64,000 bases of DNA from Mycobacterium sp. PS03-16 (GTDB lineage Bacteria; Actinomycetota; Actinomycetes; Mycobacteriales; Mycobacteriaceae): assembly GCF_004570325.1 (NCBI RefSeq), contig NZ_SPQO01000016.1:56457-120456 (forward strand). The letters run 5' to 3'. Below, one piece after another: positions 19,369 through 26,713 of the stretch. The notes under the pieces are model-generated. The model saw only the letters and a program-made list of their open reading frames with translations, made no database searches and had not been told where the DNA came from. The translations under genes and the position numbers were made by a program. Each line of letters opens with the position of its first letter. Position 1 is the stretch's first letter.

Positions 19369-21117
19369 ATGTCCGTGAATACACCGCCGCCGCTTGAGCG
19401 GTGGCTCGACGCGCTCGCCGACATCGGCGCTGCCGTCGGCGGTGACGAACCGGTGGCCGACCTGCTCGACCGGGTCGCGCGGACCGCGTGCACCCTGCTC
19501 GACTACGACTTCTGCGCCGTCTTCCTACCGGACACCGACGGGCGGTCGCTGAGCATCGTCGGGTCGCACGGGCTGTCCCCCGACTACGTCGCCCAGGTGA
19601 ATGCCACCCGGCCGATCCTGCTCGACGTCCGCGGGGCCGACGAGGCGCCGACCAGCATCGCGTTCCGCACCGGCGAGGTGGTGGTGCTGTCCGACATCGA
19701 GCTCCAGCCGGGCTTCGCCTGGGGCGGGGTCGCCCACGAACAGGGCTACCGGGCGCTGATCTCGGTGCCGCTGCGCCGGGCCGGGGCGGTGGTCGGTGCG
19801 ATCAACGGTTACCGGGCCGGGCCGCACCGCTTCGACGCGGCCGAGATCAGCCTGGTCACCACGCTGGCCAGCCAGGTGGCGATCGCCCTGGGCACCGCGC
19901 AGCTGCGCGCGCGGGAACAGGACACCATCCGCGAGCTGCGCCGCGCCGAGGAGGTGCACGCGCTGCTGACCGCGACGGCGCTGCGCGGGGAAGGGGTCGC
20001 CGGCGTCGCGGCCGCGCTGTCCGAGCTCCTGAACCGGGCGGTGCTGATCGAGGACGTCTACGGCGAGCGGCTGGCGGCGACGGCCTGGGACGACGCCGTC
20101 GTCACGGATGCGGAGAGCGCGGCCGGACACGTCGGGATCGATGACGACCTGGCCGCGGGCGAGGTGGTGTCCGGCGAGTTCGCGACCGTGGCCGGCGTGG
20201 TGCTCGACGGCGACGTCGTGGCGCGCGTGCACGTGCGCGCACCCCGCGGATCGCTGAGCGGGCTCGACGTCCGGGCGGTCGAGCATGCCGCCGTGGTCAC
20301 CGCCCTGGAACTGCTGCGCTCCCGCACCGCCGCCCAGGTCGAGCAGCGGCTGCGCGGGTCGCTGGTGGCCGATCTGCTGTCCGCCGACGGCGACGATCTG
20401 GCCGACCTGCTCGACCGGGCCCGCCGCCTCGGTTGGGATCTGTCCGGGCCGCAAGCGCTGCTGGCGGTGCGCGGATTCGGCTCGGGCAGTGGCGGTCCCG
20501 CGACGGAGCGGCTGCTCGCGGCGACCGACCGCCTCGTCTCGCGGCTGGCGCCGCGGCCGCTGGTCGCGGTGCACCGCGGTGACCTGGTCCTGGTCTCGCC
20601 CACCGGCGACGGCGCCGGTGCGGCGCGGCATCTGGCGGCGCGGCTGGTGGACTCGCTGACCGGCGCGGCCCTGGTCGAACGGGCGGTCGCGGCCGTGGCG
20701 GCGGCCGGCGCCGTCGCCGACCTGCCCGCGACGTTCCGCACGCTGCGCGGCGCGCTCGACCTCGCCGTCCCGGGCGCCACCTCGTCGGTGATCGATCTGC
20801 AGGACATGGCGATCGACCATCTGCTGCTGCAGCTCGACGATCCCGAACGGCTGCGGGCCTTCGCCCGGGCCGCGCTCGGGCCCGCGCTGGACTACGACCG
20901 CCAGCGGGGCACCGAACTGCTGCGCACCGCACGCGCGCTGCTCGACCAGGACCTGGACCGGCGACGCACCGCGGCCCTGCTGCACCTGCACCCCAACACC
21001 GTGCAGCAGCGCATCCGCCGCCTCGAGGACCTCACCGGCCTGCGGCTGACCCGGCCCCGCGATCTGCTGCAGTTGACCGCGGCACTGACCGTGGCTCAGA
21101 TCGCCGGGATGGGCTGA
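19369..21117 (+). CDS. GAF-domain PucR-type transcriptional regulator
   Basis: This protein has 582 residues from ATG 19369 (586 from an in-frame ATG at 19357; neither has a clear ribosome site). Residues about 10-185 form a GAF sensor domain (LLDYDFCAVFLPDT ... ALISVPLRRAGAVVGAINGY). A central GGDEF-like CdaR/PucR region and a C-terminal PucR helix-turn-helix follow (RRRTAALLHLHPNTVQQRIR). Such regulators respond to small metabolites of purine, sugar-acid or nitrogen pathways. It is divergent from the ABC importer operon with about 115 bp between them and is the obvious candidate to control it. Confidence 0.9.
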   Translation: MSVNTPPPLERWLDALADIGAAVGGDEPVADLLDRVARTACTLLDYDFCAVFLPDTDGRSLSIVGSHGLSPDYVAQVNATRPILLDVRGADEAPTSIAFRTGEVVVLSDIELQPGFAWGGVAHEQGYRALISVPLRRAGAVVGAINGYRAGPHRFDAAEISLVTTLASQVAIALGTAQLRAREQDTIRELRRAEEVHALLTATALRGEGVAGVAAALSELLNRAVLIEDVYGERLAATAWDDAVVTDAESAAGHVGIDDDLAAGEVVSGEFATVAGVVLDGDVVARVHVRAPRGSLSGLDVRAVEHAAVVTALELLRSRTAAQVEQRLRGSLVADLLSADGDDLADLLDRARRLGWDLSGPQALLAVRGFGSGSGGPATERLLAATDRLVSRLAPRPLVAVHRGDLVLVSPTGDGAGAARHLAARLVDSLTGAALVERAVAAVAAAGAVADLPATFRTLRGALDLAVPGATSSVIDLQDMAIDHLLLQLDDPERLRAFARAALGPALDYDRQRGTELLRTARALLDQDLDRRRTAALLHLHPNTVQQRIRRLEDLTGLRLTRPRDLLQLTAALTVAQIAGMG

Positions 21118-21146
21118 CCCGCTCGCGACCCTGACACACTGGGGAC

Positions 21147-21596
21147 ATGAGCCACCTCTCCCCCGCCGAACAGGTCGGCCTGCGCCTGCTGCGCGTGCAC
21201 GACACCGTCTACCGGAAGACAGGCGGCCGCATCGGACATCACATCCCGTTCGGGCCGCCCTGCCTGCTGCTGCACACGGTGGGCGCCAAGACCGGGAAGG
21301 CGCGCACCAACGCGCTGTCCTATGCCCGCGACGGCGCCGACTACCTGGTGGTGGCGTCCAACGGCGGCGACTCCCGCGCACCGGGCTGGTTCCACAACCT
21401 CAAGGCCGATCCGCGGGCCGAGATCAACGCCGGGCCCAAGCGGTTCGCGGTGACGGCGCGCGCGGTGTTCCCCGGCGATCCGGATTTCGACCGGTTGTGG
21501 CGGATCGTCAACGACATGAAGGGCAACGCGAACCGCTACATCGGCTACCAGAAACGGACCAGCCGACCGATTCCCGTCGTGGTGCTGACGCCCTAG
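21147..21596 (+). CDS. Deazaflavin (F420)-dependent nitroreductase family protein (Rv1261c homologue)
   Basis: This 149-residue split beta-barrel protein is of the Ddn/FDR family. The segments GPPCLLLHTVGAKTGKARTN and GGDSRAPGWFHNLKADPRAE contain the conserved residues used for F420 binding in this family. Members reduce quinones, enones or nitro compounds with F420H2; some are uncharacterised. The gene is the Rv1261c counterpart by neighbourhood and length. It ends 4 bp inside the convergent luciferase-like gene. Confidence 0.88.
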   Translation: MSHLSPAEQVGLRLLRVHDTVYRKTGGRIGHHIPFGPPCLLLHTVGAKTGKARTNALSYARDGADYLVVASNGGDSRAPGWFHNLKADPRAEINAGPKRFAVTARAVFPGDPDFDRLWRIVNDMKGNANRYIGYQKRTSRPIPVVVLTP

Positions 21597-22642
21597 AACA
21601 GCTCTTTGGCGAGCAGTTCGAGCGTGGTCTCGCGACCCGGCGCGGTGGCGGGGTCGGTGCCGCGGCGGGCGGAGGCGACCGGGTTCACCATCACCTCGTC
21701 GACGTCGAATTCGGCGGCCAGCGCGCGAACCTGCTCGGCGGCCTCCGCGGGTGAGCCGACGACGGACCGGCCGAATGCCGATTCGACGATCGCGCGTTCC
21801 TGGGCCGACAGCGGCTGCTGCTCGGCGTCCTCGACCAGGTCGAGGGCGGTCAGCGGCCTACCGGTGCGCAGCTTGGCCATCATCTGCAGGTTGGGCTGCG
21901 ACAGCGCGACCGCCTCGGCGTGGGTGTCGGCAACCACGGCGTTGACGGTCAGGAACGTCACCGGTTCGGGCGCCAGGTCGCTGGGCCGGAACTCCGCCCG
22001 GTAGGTGGCCAATGCCTCCGCGGTGCCCTGACCGGAGAAGTGATGGGCGAACACGTACGGCAGGCCCTTGGCCGCCGCGAGGTGCGCCGAGTACATCGAC
22101 GAGCCCAGCAGCCACAGCCGGGGCTCACTGGCCGCGGCGGGGGTGGCCCTGAGGATGTAGTTCTCCCGCATCAGGTTGCGCGGCAACGACACCCGCACGC
22201 CCTGTGCGCCCATCAGTGCGACCACATCGTCGAGGTACTGCGGGAAGCGTTCGATGTCCGTGTCGTCACGGCCCGCGGCGCCGCGCAGCGCCATCGAAGT
22301 GACCGGGTCCGAGCCGGGCGCCCGGCCGATGCCGAGGTCGATGCGTCCGGGATGGGCGGCTTCGAGCAACGCGAACTGCTCGGCCACGGCCAGCGGCGCG
22401 TGGTTGGGCAGCATCACCCCGCCCGAACCGAACCGCAGCTGGGCGGTCTGCGCGGCCAGATGCGCGATCAGCACCGGCGGGCTGGTGGCCGCCACCGCGG
22501 GCATGTTGTGGTGTTCGGCGATCCAGTAGCGCGTAAAACCCAACCGGTCGGCGGTCTGTGCGAGGCGTGTGGTGGCCGCCAGCGCATCCGAGGTGCTCTG
22601 ATCGGTGCGCACGGGAACGAGATCCAGGACAGAAAGGCGCAT
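21593..22642 (-). CDS. LLM-class flavin-dependent oxidoreductase (luciferase-like)
   Basis: This 349-residue TIM-barrel flavoprotein starts at ATG 22642 with GAAAG-type sequence upstream. The opening LSVLDLVPVR, the AEHHNMPAVAATSPPVLI segment and GSGGVMLPNHAPLAVAEQF define the family-1 group of luciferase-like monooxygenases (MsnO8-like). It may use FMN or F420; the substrate is unknown. Its stop overlaps that of the F420-type gene by 4 bp. It lies 52 bp downstream of the FAD monooxygenase on the same strand. Confidence 0.88.
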   Translation of the reverse strand: MRLSVLDLVPVRTDQSTSDALAATTRLAQTADRLGFTRYWIAEHHNMPAVAATSPPVLIAHLAAQTAQLRFGSGGVMLPNHAPLAVAEQFALLEAAHPGRIDLGIGRAPGSDPVTSMALRGAAGRDDTDIERFPQYLDDVVALMGAQGVRVSLPRNLMRENYILRATPAAASEPRLWLLGSSMYSAHLAAAKGLPYVFAHHFSGQGTAEALATYRAEFRPSDLAPEPVTFLTVNAVVADTHAEAVALSQPNLQMMAKLRTGRPLTALDLVEDAEQQPLSAQERAIVESAFGRSVVGSPAEAAEQVRALAAEFDVDEVMVNPVASARRGTDPATAPGRETTLELLAKELF

Positions 22643-22694
22643 GGCAACGTCAACGCATTCCGCGCCCGGGACGTTCCCGCGCGCCGGTGTGATC

Positions 22695-23834
22695 TCAGCG
22701 GGCGGCGGCGAGGTCGGGATAGTCGCCGAGGGTGAGCCCGTTGACCACCGGGTAGAAGCGGTCCCACCAGGCGTCGTCGTCACTGCTGTCCTCGAACGCC
22801 AGCGCCTGGTTGTCGGTGACGTAGCGCCGCAACGCCGCCTCGTAGCCCGCGAAGCCCCGGCCGTGGTCGCCGCCCGCCGCGGCGAGTTCCCCGGCCAGCA
22901 CGTAGGCGCCGATGAGCGCGAGGCTCGAGCCCTGACCGGACAGCGGTGACGCGCAGTGCGCGGCGTCGCCGACCAGCGCGATGCGGCCCGTCGACCACCG
23001 GTCCATGACGATCTGCGCGGCCTCGTCGCAGTAGAACTGGCCGATGTCGCGCGTCATCTGAAGGAGCCGCTCGGCGAAGGCGCCGGCGCCGCGGAACCGC
23101 CGCTCGATCTCGGCCCGCTGCGCGGCCACGTCACGGTGGTCGAGACGCAGGCTGGGATCGGTGAAGCCGAACATCACCCGCGCCTCGGTGTTGTCGCGGG
23201 CGCTGTAGACACCGCAGAACAGCTCGGGTTCCCGTTCGCCGTACCAGGTCTGCCAGTGGTCCAGACCCAGCACGTTCGCCGCCGTGCCCACCGCGAGGAA
23301 CATGCCCATGGGCTTGATGAAACGTTCCTCGGGGCCGAACGCGGCCCGGCGCACCGCCGAGTGCAGTCCGTCGGCGCCGACCACGAGGTCGAAGGTCCGG
23401 GTCCCGGCCCGCTCGAAATCGACGCGCACCGCCTCACCCGTGTCGTCGAGCGCGGCGACCGTGTCGCCGAACACGTAGTCCACATCGGGTGTCGCCGCAT
23501 ACAGCACGGCCACCAGATCATCACGCAGGATCTCGATGTCCGGGCTGCCGATCAGCCCGCCGGTCGCGGTCTTCTCGGTGTCGCGGGAGGTCTCGGTCCC
23601 GGCGGCGTCCACCGCCGACATGCCGCGGAACGTGATGGCGCGGGCTCGTACCGCGTCCAGCAGACCCATCCGCTCGAGCGCCGTCAACGCGGGCCCGCGC
23701 ACGTCGATGGCCTGGCCGCCGGGCCGCAACCCCGGGTGCCGCTCCACGACGGTCACCGAATGACCCTGTCGCGCCAGCCAATACGCGGTCGCCGTCCCGG
23801 CGACGCTCGCGCCGGACACCAGCACGGTAGCCAT
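22695..23834 (-). CDS. FAD-dependent monooxygenase (Rv1260 homologue)
   Basis: This 379-residue group-A flavin hydroxylase-like enzyme has the FAD Rossmann motif VSGASVAGTATAYWLA at the N-terminus, the DG motif in VVGADGLHSAVRR, and the second FAD motif RIALVGDAAHCASP near residue 290. It probably oxidises an aromatic or polyketide-like compound using NAD(P)H, by family. The ATG 23834 overlaps the udgB stop by one base (TGATG), so it is translationally coupled to udgB, as in the Rv1259-Rv1260 neighbourhood. Confidence 0.9.
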   Translation of the reverse strand: MATVLVSGASVAGTATAYWLARQGHSVTVVERHPGLRPGGQAIDVRGPALTALERMGLLDAVRARAITFRGMSAVDAAGTETSRDTEKTATGGLIGSPDIEILRDDLVAVLYAATPDVDYVFGDTVAALDDTGEAVRVDFERAGTRTFDLVVGADGLHSAVRRAAFGPEERFIKPMGMFLAVGTAANVLGLDHWQTWYGEREPELFCGVYSARDNTEARVMFGFTDPSLRLDHRDVAAQRAEIERRFRGAGAFAERLLQMTRDIGQFYCDEAAQIVMDRWSTGRIALVGDAAHCASPLSGQGSSLALIGAYVLAGELAAAGGDHGRGFAGYEAALRRYVTDNQALAFEDSSDDDAWWDRFYPVVNGLTLGDYPDLAAAR

Positions 23835-24664
23835 CAGAGCCCAGCCCTCTTCTTCGCGTCGGTGAAAACGTCGTCCATCATCGCCGCGGTGAGCTTGCCG
23901 GTAAAGGTATTTTGCTGGCTGGGGTGGTAGCAGCCCAGCAGCGTCACCTCGCCGACGGTCGCCGGGGCGCCGTGCCCGAATATCGGCGCCGGGACGGGCA
24001 CCGCCTCGCCGCCGCGGCGCAGCATCTGCAGCGCGGCCTTCCACGCGAACCCGCCCAGCGCGACGACCACCCGGACATGCGACCTGACCAACCGCCATTC
24101 GGCGTCCAACCACGGTGCGCACGTCGCCCGCTCCACCGGCGTCGGCGCATTGGCCGGCGGCGCGCAGCGGACCGCGGCGGCGACCCGGATCCCGTCGAGT
24201 TCCAGACCGTCGGCGGCGTCGACGCACACCGCCTGGTTCGCCAGACCCGCCCGGTGCAGCGCGGCGTAGAGGAAGTCCCCGGAGCGGTCGCCGGTGAACA
24301 CCCGCCCGGTGCGGTTGGCGCCGTGCGCGGCGGGCGCCAACCCGACCACCAGGATCCGCGGGGCGGTGTCACCCCACCCGGGCGCCGGGCGTCCCCAGTA
24401 CGGCTGGTCGGCGAAGGACCGGCGTTTCGCGAGGCTCTTGCGGGCGGTCTCCTCACGCCACTCGACCAGCCGCGGGCACGCCCGGCACACCGAGACCAGC
24501 GCGTCGAGTTCGCCGAGCGTGCGCACCGGTCCGGCCAGCGACGCCACGGCCGCCGCGGAGTCGGCGACCGCCGTGGCGTCGGTCGCGGGGTCGCCGGGCC
24601 AGCCGGTACCGGGCGGCACGGGTGAGCCGAACAGGTCACCGGTGCGTGGATGGGGCAACTGCAC
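23834..24664 (-). CDS. udgB: Uracil-DNA glycosylase family 5, UdgB (Rv1259 homologue)
   Basis: This 276-residue protein closely matches M. tuberculosis UdgB and starts at GTG 24664. The N-terminal CRACPR and the later cysteines in VRCAPP and ATCAPW supply the four ligands of the [4Fe-4S] cluster. The active-site motif [14 protein letters not shown] and the C-terminal CYHPSQQN loop are present. It excises uracil and other damaged bases. It is divergent from tap, with 76 bp between the starts. Confidence 0.93.
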   Translation of the reverse strand: MQLPHPRTGDLFGSPVPPGTGWPGDPATDATAVADSAAAVASLAGPVRTLGELDALVSVCRACPRLVEWREETARKSLAKRRSFADQPYWGRPAPGWGDTAPRILVVGLAPAAHGANRTGRVFTGDRSGDFLYAALHRAGLANQAVCVDAADGLELDGIRVAAAVRCAPPANAPTPVERATCAPWLDAEWRLVRSHVRVVVALGGFAWKAALQMLRRGGEAVPVPAPIFGHGAPATVGEVTLLGCYHPSQQNTFTGKLTAAMMDDVFTDAKKRAGL

Positions 24665-24687
24665 CCCTCCACTGTGCCGTGCGCGGC

Positions 24688-24725
24688 AAAATCCGTGGCG
24701 ACCGGTCAACGCGCGCTGTTAGATT
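24688..24725 (+). promoter_or_regulatory. Candidate WhiB7-type promoter of tap
   Basis: TAGATT at 24720-24725 is a good -10 hexamer sixteen bases before the tap ATG. With an 18-bp spacer the -35 would be the weak TGGCGA at 24696-24701. Exactly three bases further upstream lies AAAAT (24688-24692), the AT-rich patch described for WhiB7-dependent promoters. Tap is a known WhiB7 regulon member in M. tuberculosis. The layout fits, but the -35 is degenerate, so this is an inference. Confidence 0.5.
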
Positions 24726-24740
24726 CAGCCGCGATATCCC

Positions 24741-25979
24741 ATGACCACCGGCAAGCGCGGACCGCTTCTCCTCATCTTCTTCTCGGCGTTGACCGCCGGG
24801 TCGGGCAACGGCATCTCGATGGTGGCGTTCCCGTGGCTGGTGTTGCAGCGCAACGGCTCTGCGGTCGACGCATCGATCGTGGCGATGGCGGGCACGCTGC
24901 CGCTGCTGGTGGCCACGCTGATCGCCGGCGCCGCGGTCGACTACCTCGGGCGGCGGCGGGTGTCGATGATCTCCGACGCGCTGTCCGCACTGTCGGTGGC
25001 CGCGGTGCCCGTGCTGGCGCACAGCGCCGGGGTCGAGGCGGTCAACGTCGCGGTGCTCGCCACGCTGGCCGCACTCGGTGCGTTCTTCGACCCGGCCGGC
25101 ATGACCGCGCGCGAGACCATGCTCCCCGAGGCGGCGCGCCGCGCGGGCTGGACCCTCGACCACGCGAACAGCGTGTACGAGGCCGTCTTCAACCTCGCCT
25201 ACATCGTCGGGCCCGGGATCGGCGGACTGTTGATCGCCACCCTCGGCGGCATCGACACCATGTGGGTCACCGCCGCGGCGTTCGGTCTGTCGATCGCGGC
25301 GATCGCGGTGTTGCGCCTGGAGGGGGCCGGCCGGCCGGAGCGTGAGCACCTGCCCGAACGGGTGTGGGCGGGCATCGTGGAGGGGCTGCGGTTCGTCTGG
25401 CACACCCCGGTGCTGCGCACCCTGGCTGCGGTGGACCTGGTCGCCACCGGGCTGTACATGCCGATGGAGAGCGTGCTGTTCCCCAAGTACTTCACCGACC
25501 GTGACGAACCCGCGCAGCTGGGCTGGGTGCTGATGGCGCTGTCGATCGGCGGGCTGGTCGGGGCGCTGGGGTACGCGGTGCTGTCCCGTTACGCCAACCG
25601 GCGCACGGTGATGCTGACCGCGGTGCTCACGCTGGGTGTGGTGATGACCGTGATCGCGTTCCTGCCGCCGCTCCCGGTGATCCTGGTGCTGTCGGCCGTC
25701 GTCGGGTTGGTCTACGGGCCGATCGCGCCGATCTACAACTACGTCATGCAGACCCGCGCCCCGGCGCATCTGCGCGGCCGGGTGGTCGGGGTGATGGGGT
25801 CGCTGGCGTACGCGGCCGGTCCGCTCGGGCTCGTGGTGGCGGGCCCGCTGGCCGACGGCGCCGGCCTGCACGTGACGTTCCTGGCGCTGTCGCTGCCGAT
25901 GCTGGCGCTCGGTGTGGTCGCCGTGTTCCTGCCCGCGCTGCGCGACCTGGACCGGACCCCGGCCGCGGACCCGGTCTAA
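24741..25979 (+). CDS. tap: Tap-family multidrug efflux MFS transporter (Rv1258c homologue)
   Basis: This 412-residue major-facilitator protein has about twelve membrane segments. It matches M. tuberculosis Tap over its whole length (AFPWLVLQRNGSA, AVDYLGRRRVSMI, MESVLFPKYFTDR, TRAPAHLRGRVVGVM). Tap proteins export tetracycline, aminoglycosides and other compounds by proton antiport. The start ATG 24741 sits about nine bases after a predicted transcription start. The stop overlaps the convergent HxlR gene by 4 bp. Confidence 0.93.
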   Translation: MTTGKRGPLLLIFFSALTAGSGNGISMVAFPWLVLQRNGSAVDASIVAMAGTLPLLVATLIAGAAVDYLGRRRVSMISDALSALSVAAVPVLAHSAGVEAVNVAVLATLAALGAFFDPAGMTARETMLPEAARRAGWTLDHANSVYEAVFNLAYIVGPGIGGLLIATLGGIDTMWVTAAAFGLSIAAIAVLRLEGAGRPEREHLPERVWAGIVEGLRFVWHTPVLRTLAAVDLVATGLYMPMESVLFPKYFTDRDEPAQLGWVLMALSIGGLVGALGYAVLSRYANRRTVMLTAVLTLGVVMTVIAFLPPLPVILVLSAVVGLVYGPIAPIYNYVMQTRAPAHLRGRVVGVMGSLAYAAGPLGLVVAGPLADGAGLHVTFLALSLPMLALGVVAVFLPALRDLDRTPAADPV

Positions 25980-26647
25980 ACGACGGCGCGGACTGGTTCG
26001 GCCACCGCCGCCCGCGGCGGGGTGAACGCATCGGCCAGGCGCCCCAACGCCTCCGGGGTGCCCGCGACGTGCAGCCGGCCCGCCGCGACCAGGTCGTCGA
26101 CGCGCTCGGGATCGAGCGCGGCGGCCAGGACGTCGACATCACCGGTCAGCACGACGTCAGGGATCGCACCGTCGTCGGCGACCTCGACCAGGTCGGCGGC
26201 GATCCGCACCGTCACCCCGCACTGCGGCGCCGCCAGGCGCATCAGCAGGTCGTCACCGCTGCGGCCGTCGCGCACATACGCCCGCACGGCGCGGACCAGC
26301 CACTCGGGCCGGACCAGATCGGTGGGCGTGCGGCTGTGCAGCAGGTGGCGACCCCAGCGCGCGAACGCGTTGATGACCTCCTCGAGCGCCAGCCCGTCGT
26401 CGGTCAGCTCGTAGAGGTTGCCCGACGCGGGGCGCGGCAGTTCGCGCCGGCGCACCAGACCGTTGCGCTCGAGTTCGCGCAACCGGCCCGCCAGCATGTC
26501 GGTGGCGATCGGCGCCAGCCGCGAGAGCAGGTCACCGTAGCGCCGCGGGCGGTCGAGCAGATCGCGCACGATCAGCAGCGTCCACCGGTCACCGACCAGA
26601 TCGAGGCTTTTCGCCACGGCACAGTGCTGACCGTAGGAGCGGGGCAT
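25976..26647 (-). CDS. HxlR-family transcriptional regulator with SCP2-like C-terminal domain
   Basis: This is a 223-residue protein. Residues 1-110 form the HxlR winged helix (CAVAKSLDLVGDRWTLLIVRDLL, then LAGRLRELERNGLVRRREL). The C-terminal half (GVTVRIAADLVEVADDG ... VAGTPEALGRLAD) resembles a sterol-carrier-type ligand pocket, an arrangement frequent in actinobacteria. It probably senses a hydrophobic ligand or redox signal. It converges on tap and lies 66 bp upstream of the arylsulfatase gene on the same strand; either could be a target. Confidence 0.87.
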   Translation of the reverse strand: MPRSYGQHCAVAKSLDLVGDRWTLLIVRDLLDRPRRYGDLLSRLAPIATDMLAGRLRELERNGLVRRRELPRPASGNLYELTDDGLALEEVINAFARWGRHLLHSRTPTDLVRPEWLVRAVRAYVRDGRSGDDLLMRLAAPQCGVTVRIAADLVEVADDGAIPDVVLTGDVDVLAAALDPERVDDLVAAGRLHVAGTPEALGRLADAFTPPRAAVAEPVRAVV

Positions 26648-26713
26648 GCGGCGAGCGTAATCCAGCTTCGGCCGCCCGACGTGCGGACTTGGAATTCACA
26701 ACCACAATGCGCG

